This document shows, piece by piece, positions 7,631-15,692 of a stretch of DNA of 64,000 bases. How positions within the stretch are numbered: position 1 is the first letter of the stretch; each line of letters opens with the position of its first letter. The DNA comes from an uncultured Collinsella sp. Lineage in GTDB: Bacteria; Actinomycetota; Coriobacteriia; Coriobacteriales; Coriobacteriaceae. The notes under the pieces are model-generated. The model had not been told where the DNA came from. It ran no database searches and was given only the letters and a program-made list of their open reading frames with translations. Location: contig UQNC01000004.1 of NCBI GenBank assembly GCA_900542175.1, positions 22,430-86,429 on the forward strand, in the 5' to 3' direction. A program made the position numbers and the translations under genes.

Positions 7631-8730
7631 GCGGAAGCGTCTCCCTTCTGGCCGAGGCCCTCGGCAATTAAATCGTGGAAGGTGGAAAGCGGCGTGCGGT
7701 CGATGCTGCAACGGCCAATGCCGTGCGGAATTACCAGGTCAATCGTGTCACCGGCGCGCTTTTTATCGTGCAGTGCTTCGGCAAAGACGGCGTCGGCCGA
7801 AAGCTCGCAGCGGGTCTTGAGACCGTGGCGTGCGCAGAGCTCCTCGATGCGGCCCGGCAGCTCGGCGTCGCAGATGCCATGAAGCGCCGCGGCGCGCGTG
7901 ATGATACCCATGCCGATCGACACGCAGTTGCCGTGTCCCAGCTCAAAGTGCTCGCAGGCCTCGACGGCATGTCCGGCACTGTGTCCAAAGTTGAGGAGCT
8001 TGCGCTGGTTGGTTTCGCGCTCGTCGGCGACGACCACGGCGCGCTTGATGTCGATGTTGCGGGCGATGATGAGCGCTACGCGAGCCACGTCCTGGTTGAG
8101 CAGCTCCAGCGTGAGCGGGGTCTTCTCCAGCTCGGCGAAAAGCTCCGGGTCGGCGATTACGGCGTGCTTGACGACCTCGCCGCAGCCGTCGGCGAACTGC
8201 TCGGGCGTGAGGGTGGCCAGGCACCCCACGTCGGCGATAACCACGCTCGGCTGCCAAAAGGCGCCGGCCAAGTTCTTGCCGGCAGCCAGGTCTATGGCGG
8301 TCTTGCCTCCCACCGACGAATCCACCATGGCGAGCAGGCTCGTGGGGATCTGCACAAACTTGCAGCCGCGCATGTAGGTGGCGGCCACAAAGCCCGCCAC
8401 GTCGCCCACGACGCCGCCGCCGAGTGCCACGATCACGTCGGAGCGCGAAAGCTCGTGCTCGGCCACAAACTCCAAAATGGCAACGTAGGTCTCGGCGCGC
8501 TTATGGGCCTCGCCGGCCTCGAAGGTGCAGATGCTCACCTCGTAGCCTGACGCCTCCAGGCTCTGCTTAACGGGCATCTGGTAGAGCGGGCCCACGTTGG
8601 TGTCTGTCACGATGACGGCGCGGGTGCCGCCGGCGGTGGCGCGCACGAGCGGCCCCGCCTGCTCCAGCAAAAACGTGCCCACATGCACCTGGTAGGGGCG
8701 TGCGGTGTCGATATCGATAGTAATCGCCAT
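7624..8730 (-). CDS. aroB: 3-dehydroquinate synthase
   Basis: Cyclises DAHP to 3-dehydroquinate using NAD and a divalent metal. 368 residues. The NAD-binding ALGGGVVGDVAGFVAATYMRG and the substrate segment PTSLLAMVDSSVGGKTAID lie near residues 100-155. The metal ligands are in CGEVVKH, in FGHSAGHAVE and in the helix with GHGNCVSIGM. A predicted DKKRAGD region closes the C-terminal domain. It follows tyrA by 36 bases and overlaps aroA by seven bases. Length and all catalytic motifs are complete. Confidence 0.96.
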   Translation of the reverse strand: MAITIDIDTARPYQVHVGTFLLEQAGPLVRATAGGTRAVIVTDTNVGPLYQMPVKQSLEASGYEVSICTFEAGEAHKRAETYVAILEFVAEHELSRSDVIVALGGGVVGDVAGFVAATYMRGCKFVQIPTSLLAMVDSSVGGKTAIDLAAGKNLAGAFWQPSVVIADVGCLATLTPEQFADGCGEVVKHAVIADPELFAELEKTPLTLELLNQDVARVALIIARNIDIKRAVVVADERETNQRKLLNFGHSAGHAVEACEHFELGHGNCVSIGMGIITRAAALHGICDAELPGRIEELCARHGLKTRCELSADAVFAEALHDKKRAGDTIDLVIPHGIGRCSIDRTPLSTFHDLIAEGLGQKGDASAC

Positions 8731-8766
8731 AAGCTTCGGTCCTTTCGACCTGGCGTGATGGGTGGT

Positions 8767-9681
8767 CTAGTGGGAGGCCTCGTCGTCGAGCGCGCGCTTA
8801 ATGCGGTCGCCCTCGGCAAGGAGATTCTCCAGATAGCGCTGGTCGCGGTCCTTAAGGGCGCGGCTGTAGGCGCCAAGCGATTCGATCAGATGGTCGATCT
8901 CGAAGGCGAGCGCATCGGCGTCGTCGATCATGAGCTCGGACCACATCTGAGGATTGAGGTGTGCCACGCGGGTGAGGTCGCGGTAGCTGCCGGCCGAAAA
9001 GCCGTGGTGGACCTGAGCGGTCGGGCTCTTAACATAGGCGTTGGAGACGACGTGCGCGAGCTGGCTCGTAAAGGCGATGACGCGGTCGTGCTCGGCGGCG
9101 CTCGTTACGCTGAACTTGCCAAAGCCCAGGGGACGTACCATCTCGCGCACCTGGCCCAAAAGCTCCAGCTTGAGTGCGTCGTCCACTGCGGGCGGTACAA
9201 GCACGAGCGGTGCGTCCTGGAACAGGTCGGCGCGGGAATGCGCGTAGCCCGAGAACTGCGTGCCCGCCATGGGGTGCGCGCCCACAAAGTAAAAACCGTG
9301 CTCGCGGGCAAGCTCAAAGGCGCGCTCGCACACGATGCCCTTGACGCCTACGGTGTCGATCACCACGGGGCCCATGATGGCCTCGGTGTCAGTGGCGTCG
9401 GCGAGTGCCTGGGCGTGCGCCTCGAGCCACTCGATGCAGGCCTCGGGGTAGCATGACAGGACGATGATGTCGCACTCGCCGAGCGTCTCGTCGTTGAGCT
9501 CGCCGGCAACGGTGCCCATGCTGGCGGCCGTCATGACGTCGTCATCGGGGTCCCAGGCCAGCACACGGACGCCCGCCTGCGCATAGCCGCGGGCAAAACT
9601 GCCGCCGATGAGACCCAGGCCCACGATGCCGGCGCACTTGGGGCCACCCTGGTTAACGCGTGCGTTTCTCACCGTGCCCAT
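8767..9681 (-). CDS. tyrA: Prephenate dehydrogenase
   Basis: Oxidatively decarboxylates prephenate to 4-hydroxyphenylpyruvate, the tyrosine branch. 304 residues, with an N-terminal Rossmann fold (GIVGLGLIGGSFARGY, then an acidic WDPDDD that suggests NAD preference), VIDTVGVKG, and FVGAHPMAGTQFSGY, the family signature with the catalytic histidine. The helical C-terminal domain carries FTSQLAHVVSNAYV and DLTRVAHLNPQMWSE. No C-terminal ACT domain is present, so tyrosine control, if any, is by another route. The start is three bases after the aroF stop. Confidence 0.93.
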   Translation of the reverse strand: MGTVRNARVNQGGPKCAGIVGLGLIGGSFARGYAQAGVRVLAWDPDDDVMTAASMGTVAGELNDETLGECDIIVLSCYPEACIEWLEAHAQALADATDTEAIMGPVVIDTVGVKGIVCERAFELAREHGFYFVGAHPMAGTQFSGYAHSRADLFQDAPLVLVPPAVDDALKLELLGQVREMVRPLGFGKFSVTSAAEHDRVIAFTSQLAHVVSNAYVKSPTAQVHHGFSAGSYRDLTRVAHLNPQMWSELMIDDADALAFEIDHLIESLGAYSRALKDRDQRYLENLLAEGDRIKRALDDEASH

Positions 9682-9684
9682 GGG

Positions 9685-10710
9685 CTACTCCTGAACGGTC
9701 TCTTGGCAGACGACCTCGCGGATGGCGCGGATGCGGCGCATGGTGTCGTCGAACTGGTCGGGCGTGAGAGCCTGCGCGCCGTCGGACCAGGCGCGGCTCG
9801 GATCGTCGTGGACCTCGATCTCCAGGCCGTTGGCACCGCAGGCGGTCGCGGCGAGCGCCATGGGTTCGACATAGCGGGTGTAGCCGGTGGCGTGGCTGGG
9901 GTCGGCGACGACGGGCAGGTGCGACAGGTGGTGCAGCACCGGCACGGCGTTGAGGTCGAAGGTGTTGCGGGTGCGGGTCTCGAAGGTGCGGATGCCGCGC
10001 TCGCACAGGATGACGTTGTCGTTGCCCTCGCTCATGATGTACTCGGCGGCCATGAGCAGCTCGTCGATCGTGCCGGACATACCGCGCTTGAGCAGGACCG
10101 GGGTCTTGGTCTTGCCGACCTCTTTGAGCAGAGGGAAGTTCTGGGCGTTGCGGGCGCCGATCTGCATGACGTCGATCTTTTTGTCCAGGAAGACCTGCAC
10201 GTCGCGCGGGTCCATGATCTCGGTGACGATCGGCATGTCGAGCTCGGCGGATGCCTCGCACAGCAGATCCAGGCCGGCGGGGCCCATGCCTTGGTAGGCG
10301 TAAGGGGAGGTGCGGGGCTTGTAGGCGCCACCGCGCAGCATCGTGGCGCCGGCGGCCTTCACGCGGCGTGCGATGCGGATGAGGTTCTCGCCCTCGACCG
10401 AGCACGGTCCGGCGATGACCTGGAACTGGTCGCCGCCGATCTTGACGCCGTGGCCGCAGTCGATGACGGAGTCCTCGGGGTGGAATTTGCGGTTTGCGCG
10501 CTTAAAAGGCTCGGAGACGCGCTGCACGCGCTCGACGACATCCATAGACTCGAGCAGGAACGGGTCGATCTTGGTCGTGTCGCCCACCAGGCCGATGATG
10601 GTCTCGTTCTCGCCGCGTGAGACGTCGGTCTTGAGACCTTTCTTCTCAATCCAGCTGACGATATGGCTGACGGCCTCGTCGCTGGCGCTCTGCTTTAAAA
10701 TTGCAATCAT
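9685..10710 (-). CDS. aroF: DAHP synthase, type I-beta with N-terminal ferredoxin-like domain
   Basis: Condenses PEP and erythrose-4-phosphate to DAHP, the entry step of the shikimate pathway. 341 residues. The N-terminal ~70 residues form the ACT/ferredoxin-like regulatory domain typical of the AroG/KDPS-like class (SHIVSWIEKKGLKTDVSRGE). The TIM barrel carries VIAGPCSVEG (metal cysteine), RGGAYKPRTSPYAYQG, QIGARNAQNFPLL, LLKRGMSGTI, and a late VVADPSHATG. The ATG at 10710 has a GAGGTGAGAGG ribosome site. The frame remains open upstream, but that stretch overlaps the leader. First gene of the operon, so its 5' leader controls the whole pathway. Confidence 0.95.
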   Translation of the reverse strand: MIAILKQSASDEAVSHIVSWIEKKGLKTDVSRGENETIIGLVGDTTKIDPFLLESMDVVERVQRVSEPFKRANRKFHPEDSVIDCGHGVKIGGDQFQVIAGPCSVEGENLIRIARRVKAAGATMLRGGAYKPRTSPYAYQGMGPAGLDLLCEASAELDMPIVTEIMDPRDVQVFLDKKIDVMQIGARNAQNFPLLKEVGKTKTPVLLKRGMSGTIDELLMAAEYIMSEGNDNVILCERGIRTFETRTRNTFDLNAVPVLHHLSHLPVVADPSHATGYTRYVEPMALAATACGANGLEIEVHDDPSRAWSDGAQALTPDQFDDTMRRIRAIREVVCQETVQE

Positions 10711-10720
10711 GGTGTGCCTC

Positions 10721-10783
10721 TCACCTCGATGGATAACCCTTGCAAAAACGGCCCGCATCGCGAGCCGTGTATATATGGTGCAT
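10721..10783 (-). other. Candidate 20-codon leader peptide of the aro operon
   Basis: On the minus strand an ATG at 10783 opens a 20-codon frame that ends at a TGA ten bases before the aroF ATG. It starts Met-His-His-Ile-Tyr and also carries Phe13 and Tyr17. It spans the terminator-like hairpin at 10744-10768. It could act as an attenuation leader peptide, but the aromatic residues are spread out rather than clustered, so a chance frame is possible. Confidence 0.3.
10744..10768 (-). terminator. Attenuator-like hairpin in the aro leader
   Basis: On the minus strand ACGGCTCGC pairs with GCGGGCCGT (one G-T wobble) across a 3-base loop and is followed by five Ts. This is the layout of an intrinsic terminator, placed between the promoter and aroF. 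It would allow premature termination of the operon transcript. Confidence 0.45.
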
Positions 10784-10791
10784 GAGAGTTT

Positions 10792-10821
10792 ATACTATCT
10801 GATTCGCTTTTGCCTTCTAAA
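10792..10821 (-). promoter_or_regulatory. Putative promoter of the aro operon
   Basis: On the minus strand TTTAGA (-35) and TAGTAT (-10) are separated by 18 bases. A start would fall near 10785, just before the leader-peptide ATG. Each hexamer matches consensus at only four of six positions. Confidence 0.4.
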
Positions 10822-10873
10822 GTGAGCCGTTGCGCCGCGTCTTCCCCGGAATTGCAAAGCTTTTTCTTTTATT

Positions 10874-10903
10874 TTGATAGCCCGTGGTGCACTTGGGTAT
10901 AAT
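10874..10903 (+). promoter_or_regulatory. Promoter of tRNA-Arg(CCG)
   Basis: TTGATA, an 18-base spacer and a perfect TATAAT lie just upstream of the tRNA, so transcription would start within a few bases of its 5' end. Confidence 0.8.
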
Positions 10904-10914
10904 GCCAACCGTTG

Positions 10915-10991
10915 GCCCTATTAGCTCAGGGGATTAGAGCGTCTGCCTCCGGAGCAGAAGGCCGTTGGTTCGAATCCAACATGGGGCACCA
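10915..10991 (+). tRNA. tRNA-Arg (anticodon CCG), CCA encoded
   Basis: A full cloverleaf can be drawn: acceptor GCCCTAT / ATGGGGC (one G-T pair), D arm GCTC...GAGC, anticodon stem TCTGC / GCAGA around loop CTCCGGA with anticodon CCG, and T arm GTTGG TTCGAAT CCAAC. The genomic CCA ends at 10991. It reads the arginine codon CGG. Confidence 0.95.
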
Positions 10992-11001
10992 TCGAACGTA
11001 A

Positions 11002-11037
11002 GACCGTCCGAACCTCGCATGGTCCGGGCGGTTTTTC
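11002..11037 (+). terminator. Terminator after tRNA-Arg
   Basis: ACCGTCCG-A-ACC pairs with GGT-C-CGGGCGGT, followed by TTTTT. It lies only about 20-30 bases before the start of the P-type ATPase gene, so that gene needs either read-through or a promoter hidden here. Confidence 0.8.
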
Positions 11038-11067
11038 TTATACCGACGCGACGTGATGGGACGTGGT

Positions 11068-13785
11068 ATGGCAGCAACGGATATCGAGCGCGGACTCTCG
11101 ACCGCCGAGGTCGAGGAGCGCATCGCCGCCGGTAAGATCAACCGCAACATGGAGCTCAAGACCAAGTCGGTCAAAGAGCTCATCATCGAGAACCTCTGCA
11201 CGCTGTTCAATTTGATCAACGTGATCTTGGCGTTCCTGGTCATTTTGACCGGTTCGTTTAAGAATCTGACGTTCCTGTTCGTGGTGTTCCTCAATACCGC
11301 TATTGGCGTCATTCAGTCCATGCGTTCCAAGAAGATGGTCGATAAGCTCACGCTGCTGACCTCCAAGAAGGCCATCGCGGTGCGCGACGGCTCCGAGGTT
11401 GAGCTCGACCTGGATCAGATCGTGCTCGACGACATCATCCGCCTGGGGCGTGGCGACCAGATTCCCGCTGACGCCGTGGTGGTTTCGGGCGAGGCGCTCG
11501 TGAACGAGAGCCTGCTGACGGGCGAGAGCGACCTTATTAAGAAACAGCCCGGTTCCGAGCTCATGAGCGGCAGCTTTATCGACTCGGGCCTGCTGCGCGC
11601 CCGCGTGATCCATGTCGGCGCCGACAACTACGTGGCCAAAATTAATAACGAGGCCAAGTACGTCAAAAAGGTCAATTCCGAGATCATGAACGCGCTTAAC
11701 GCCATCGTGCGCTTTGCGAGCATCATCATGATCCCGCTCGGTTTGGCGTTGTTTGCCTCGAGTGTGAGCGAGCTGTGGGATGCCGCGGGAACCCCGGGCG
11801 ATAGCGCGCTTTCGTGGTGCTTCTCCGAGCTGTTGGCTGGTCATGTGCCTTCGTCGGCGCTGCTGTCCACGGTGGGCGCCCTGCTGGGCATGATCCCGCA
11901 AGGCCTGGTGCTTCTGACCTCGTCGGTGCTCGCCATCGCCACGGTGCGCCTGGCCCGCCGCAAGGTGCTGGCGCAGCAGCTTTACTGCATCGAGACGCTC
12001 GCTCGCGTCGACGTGCTGTGCCTGGACAAGACGGGCACCATCACGTCGGGTCGCATGGAGGTCGAGGGTACGTATCCGCTGCCGGTCGAGGGTATGGGTG
12101 CGGGGGAGGGCGACGCCGCCGTTCCCGTCGATACCACGGTGCTCGATTTTGCTCTGGCTAACGTGGCGCGTGCGACTTCGGCCGATGCCAACGAGACCTG
12201 TCAGGCGCTGCTCAACTATTACGCCGACCGTCCGGTCGAGGTGTCCGAGCCGCTGTCGGTCATTCCGTTCTCGTCTTCCAAAAAGTGGAGCGGCGCGTCG
12301 TTTGCACAGGGCTCCTATGTGATGGGTGCGGCGCAGTTTGTGCTCTCTGATCGTGCGTTTGCCCAGGTCGAGAACCGTGTCGCCGAGCTTGCCGATACCT
12401 GCCGCGTGCTCGTGGTGGCGCGCGTGGACGGCTTTACGCCCGATGGCGATATGGTGGGCGAGGCCGAGCCCGTGGGCTTTGTGACCATCCGCGACGAGAT
12501 TCGTACCTCGGCGGCCGAGACCATCGGCTACTTTAACGAGCAGGGCGTGACGCTCAACGTGATCAGTGGCGACGACCCGCGTACGGTGTCGTCGATCGCG
12601 CGCGTGGTGGGCGTGCCGGGGGCGGACGCTTATGTGGACGCCACGACGCTCGATACGCCGGCCAAGCTCGATGCCGCAGTGGACCGCTACCATGTCTTTG
12701 GTCGTGTGACCCCGCAGCAGAAGCGCGAGCTCGTGCAGGCGCTCAAGCGCCGCGAGCACACCGTGGCCATGACAGGCGACGGCGTCAACGACGTGCTGGC
12801 GCTCAAGGAGGCCGACTGCTCCGTGGCCATGGCGGCCGGCTCCGATGCCGCGCGTAACGTGGCCGAGATCGTGCTCGTCGACAACGACTTTGCCTCGATG
12901 CCCGCCGTGGTGGCCGAGGGGCGTCGCTCCATCAACAACCTGCAGCGTTCGGCTTCGCTGTTCCTGACTAAGACGCTGTTCTCGATGGGCCTGGCGGCGC
13001 TGTGCATCGCGCTGCCGCCGTACCCTTTCGAGCCGATTCAGATGACGCTCATCAACTTCTTCTGCATCGGCGCGCCGGGCTTTGTGTTGGGCCTGGAGCC
13101 CAACAATGCTCGCGTGAAGGGGTCGTTCCTGACGAACGTGCTCAAGCGGGCACTGCCGGCGTCGATTGCGGTCATTTTGGCCGCGGCGCTCGATATCTTT
13201 GTGGCGCGCGTGTTTGGCTTTAGCCAGCTCACGCTGTCTACGATGTGCCTGCTTACGTCGTGCGCGGCGAGCGTCAGCCTGATCTGGCGCATCTCGCAGC
13301 CTCTCACGCCCTTACGTGTGGTGCTCTTCGTGTTTGTTGTCGCCGGCATCCTGGTGGGCGTTATCGGATTCCCGGAGCTGCTGTCTATTGCCAACCTGTC
13401 GATGGGCCAGATGGTAATCTTGGCTGTCATCGTGGTCTTTACCTGCTCGGTGTTCTTTAAGCTCGCCACGATGATGGATTCGCTCAAGCCGCGTCGTCGT
13501 CATGCCGCAACTGGTTTTGGCCGCGGTGTGCGCGTCCACCTGGGTCGCGGTGGCGGCAAGGTGAGCTCGACGGGTTCGACGGCCGAGCGTTTTGCCAAGC
13601 GCGTCGCCGCCGACATGGCGCAGCGCCGCGAAGCTCGCACCGTTCGTGAGGCCGAGGCCCGCGCACTCGAGGGCGTGGCCCAGGCCCAGCCCAAGAAAAA
13701 GAAGAGTACCGGAGTCAAGCGCTCCCGCGTAACCAAGTCCGCCCAAGGCATCAAAGTCTCGATGCCGAGCAAAAAGAAGAAGTAA
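11068..13785 (+). CDS. Cation-translocating P-type ATPase (CtpE-like)
   Basis: About 905 residues. An ATP-driven cation pump of the inner membrane, nearest to the CtpE/calcium-type group by overall layout (inference; the ion is not provable here). Visible are the actuator motif LLTGES, the phosphorylation site DKTGTIT (D320), a nucleotide-binding domain with KKWSGASF, the hinge MTGDGVNDVLALKEAD, and about ten hydrophobic segments, with the last six after the hinge. After the last membrane segment a ~95-residue Arg/Lys-rich tail ends in SMPSKKKK, unusual for the family. Starts at 11053 (GTG) and 11056 are possible; 11068 is preferred because GGGA lies six bases upstream. Confidence 0.88.
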   Translation: MAATDIERGLSTAEVEERIAAGKINRNMELKTKSVKELIIENLCTLFNLINVILAFLVILTGSFKNLTFLFVVFLNTAIGVIQSMRSKKMVDKLTLLTSKKAIAVRDGSEVELDLDQIVLDDIIRLGRGDQIPADAVVVSGEALVNESLLTGESDLIKKQPGSELMSGSFIDSGLLRARVIHVGADNYVAKINNEAKYVKKVNSEIMNALNAIVRFASIIMIPLGLALFASSVSELWDAAGTPGDSALSWCFSELLAGHVPSSALLSTVGALLGMIPQGLVLLTSSVLAIATVRLARRKVLAQQLYCIETLARVDVLCLDKTGTITSGRMEVEGTYPLPVEGMGAGEGDAAVPVDTTVLDFALANVARATSADANETCQALLNYYADRPVEVSEPLSVIPFSSSKKWSGASFAQGSYVMGAAQFVLSDRAFAQVENRVAELADTCRVLVVARVDGFTPDGDMVGEAEPVGFVTIRDEIRTSAAETIGYFNEQGVTLNVISGDDPRTVSSIARVVGVPGADAYVDATTLDTPAKLDAAVDRYHVFGRVTPQQKRELVQALKRREHTVAMTGDGVNDVLALKEADCSVAMAAGSDAARNVAEIVLVDNDFASMPAVVAEGRRSINNLQRSASLFLTKTLFSMGLAALCIALPPYPFEPIQMTLINFFCIGAPGFVLGLEPNNARVKGSFLTNVLKRALPASIAVILAAALDIFVARVFGFSQLTLSTMCLLTSCAASVSLIWRISQPLTPLRVVLFVFVVAGILVGVIGFPELLSIANLSMGQMVILAVIVVFTCSVFFKLATMMDSLKPRRRHAATGFGRGVRVHLGRGGGKVSSTGSTAERFAKRVAADMAQRREARTVREAEARALEGVAQAQPKKKKSTGVKRSRVTKSAQGIKVSMPSKKKK

Positions 13786-13888
13786 CTACGCGCCCTGGCG
13801 ATGTTGAATTGGTGCCTTGCTCCTGTGGGGCCTTGGCGATGTTATGCTCTAACCTCGATTGTTTGAATTGCTTCGAAAAGAGGATGCC

Positions 13889-15031
13889 GTGATCTGTCCG
13901 CATTGCCTTAAGACCATCGAGGACGGCGCCTCGTTCTGCCCCTACTGCAACGCCTATGTGGGTCCGGGCGATGGTCCCGAGCACACCGAATTCGTGTTCT
14001 GTGAGGGCTGCGGTGCCCGTCTTTCTCCGCATGATCGTACGTGCCCCAAATGCGGACGCCCCGCTCCGGGTATCCTCTCCGAGGACGCGGCCGCATCCGA
14101 GCTGGCAGCGGGCCGCACGGCGGGCTTTCCGCGCCTAACGCAAGAGCAGATCGATACCGAGGTGCCGCATGCGCCGGCCTCTGCCGCTGCGGTGCTTTCG
14201 GACGCCGCCGACCCCAATGAGACCTGCGTGCTGCCGGCTTTCGATAAGGATTTCGGTATCCCCAAGGTCGATATTCCCATGCCCGTTTCCCTGCATGACG
14301 ATGCTCAAAAACCCAAGCGCAAGGTGCACCCCGACGAGGACGCCTATCACAAGCACAAGCGTCATATTCCCAAGCCGCTTATCGTCATCGCGGTCCTTGC
14401 CGTCGTTTGCGGCGGTGCCTATTGGTTCGTGACGACCGATCCCATGGGTGTTATGCCCGGCTTCTACGACCAGTTTGGCCAAGCTGCACAAACCACCTTC
14501 CCCACGCGCCAAAAGGGCGAGGCGACTGAGGACGATACCAAGCAGGGCGATTCTGCCGAGGTGGTCCAGGAAGAAACCGTGCTCACCGATGATCAGCTCT
14601 ATACCAGGCTCGACGGTCTGTATCAGACCATCGTGTCCTACGCTGACGAAGACCAGATCGGCGAGGTCATCGATTCCTTTAACAACGGCTATCTCCGAAC
14701 GCCGCTGTCCACCCGTCAGGAGCTGTCGCAGAGTGCCTACGCCCTGCGCGACCAGATCAAAAAGACGCAAGATGAGCTCAACAACCTTAAGTACCAGGAC
14801 GATTCGGTCTATGCGGATGACATCGCCCACTTAAAGCAGCTTGCCGAGTGGATGTATGAGCGCGTCGACGTGATCTGCCAGAGCTGGGATATTTCGCTGG
14901 CCATTCCCGATGGCGAGTCGATGAGTTCCCACCAAAGCGAGATCCTGGCGCCCATCGCGCAGGGCGGCAATAGCGCGCTGAACCAGTACGATGCCAATGT
15001 GGGTTCCTGGAAGCCGCAGCAGCGTTCCTAA
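13889..15031 (+). CDS. Double zinc-ribbon membrane protein, function unknown
   Basis: 380 residues from a GTG at 13889 with an AGAGG site; the frame is open upstream but not supported. The N-terminal ~60 residues hold two zinc ribbons (CPHCLKTIEDGASFCPYC and CEGCGARLSPHDRTCPKC). A Ser/Ala/Asp-rich linker follows, then a Lys/His-rich stretch and a single membrane helix (PLIVIAVLAVVCGGAYWFV) near residue 170. The remaining ~190 residues face outside and are mostly helical, with predicted coiled-coil character. This is the architecture of many actinobacterial zinc-ribbon plus TM proteins with no assigned role. It stands alone before the cyclophilin gene. Confidence 0.7.
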   Translation: MICPHCLKTIEDGASFCPYCNAYVGPGDGPEHTEFVFCEGCGARLSPHDRTCPKCGRPAPGILSEDAAASELAAGRTAGFPRLTQEQIDTEVPHAPASAAAVLSDAADPNETCVLPAFDKDFGIPKVDIPMPVSLHDDAQKPKRKVHPDEDAYHKHKRHIPKPLIVIAVLAVVCGGAYWFVTTDPMGVMPGFYDQFGQAAQTTFPTRQKGEATEDDTKQGDSAEVVQEETVLTDDQLYTRLDGLYQTIVSYADEDQIGEVIDSFNNGYLRTPLSTRQELSQSAYALRDQIKKTQDELNNLKYQDDSVYADDIAHLKQLAEWMYERVDVICQSWDISLAIPDGESMSSHQSEILAPIAQGGNSALNQYDANVGSWKPQQRS

Positions 15032-15069
15032 AACTAGTTCGCCATAGTCGGCATAACCTACGTACGCAA

Positions 15070-15099
15070 TTGATGTAAGCCCGTGCTTATTGCTACAAT
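15070..15099 (+). promoter_or_regulatory. Promoter of the cyclophilin gene
   Basis: TTGATG, an 18-base spacer and TACAAT, 40 bases before the ATG at 15139. Confidence 0.6.
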
Positions 15100-15138
15100 T
15101 CGTACAAATATGCTTTAAACGCACGAGGAAGGAACCAC

Positions 15139-15681
15139 ATGTTTGGTTTTAAGAAAGAGCTCTACACGCCCGAGTATCAGCTTGTCGGCGACGAGTGCGC
15201 CGTAATCGAGACGTCGAAGGGTACCATCAAGGTCAAGTTTGACGGCGAGGGCGCTCCCATTCATGTCGCGAACTTCTGCGAGCTTTCCACGATGGGTTTC
15301 TATGATGGCCTTAAGTTCCATCGCTATGTGCCCGGTTTTGTTATCCAAGGTGGCGACCCCAATACCCGCGACATGTCCGGCGCCGACGTCGCCGCCGGTC
15401 TTGAGGGCCCCGACGGCATGCCCGGTACCGGTGGCCCCGGCTACTGCATCAAGGGCGAGTTCGCCACCAATCCGCGCAACAGCCATGTCGATGGCGCCCT
15501 TGCCATGGCACGCTCCATGGACCCCGATTCCGCGGGTTCGCAGTTCTACTTCTGCCTGGGCGCCCAGCATAACCTCGATTCCGGTTACACCGTCTTTGGT
15601 ACCACGGTCGAGGGTCTCGATGTGATTTCGCAGCTGCGTGCCGGCGACGAGATCGTCCATGTTGAGATCGTTCACGAGTAA
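15139..15681 (+). CDS. Cyclophilin-type peptidyl-prolyl cis-trans isomerase
   Basis: 180 residues. Catalyses proline isomerisation during protein folding. Cyclophilin motifs are in order: FCELSTMGFYDGLKFHRYVPGFVIQGGDP with the catalytic arginine in FHR, GYCIKGEFATNPRNSH, ALAMARSMDPDSAGSQFYFCL, and YTVFGTTVEGLDVI. No signal peptide is seen, so it is cytosolic. The bacterial small single-domain form is usual at this length. An AAGGAA site precedes the ATG at 15139. The gap to the TPR gene is only 11 bases, so the two are probably co-transcribed. Confidence 0.93.
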   Translation: MFGFKKELYTPEYQLVGDECAVIETSKGTIKVKFDGEGAPIHVANFCELSTMGFYDGLKFHRYVPGFVIQGGDPNTRDMSGADVAAGLEGPDGMPGTGGPGYCIKGEFATNPRNSHVDGALAMARSMDPDSAGSQFYFCLGAQHNLDSGYTVFGTTVEGLDVISQLRAGDEIVHVEIVHE

Positions 15682-15692
15682 AGGGGACTTCC

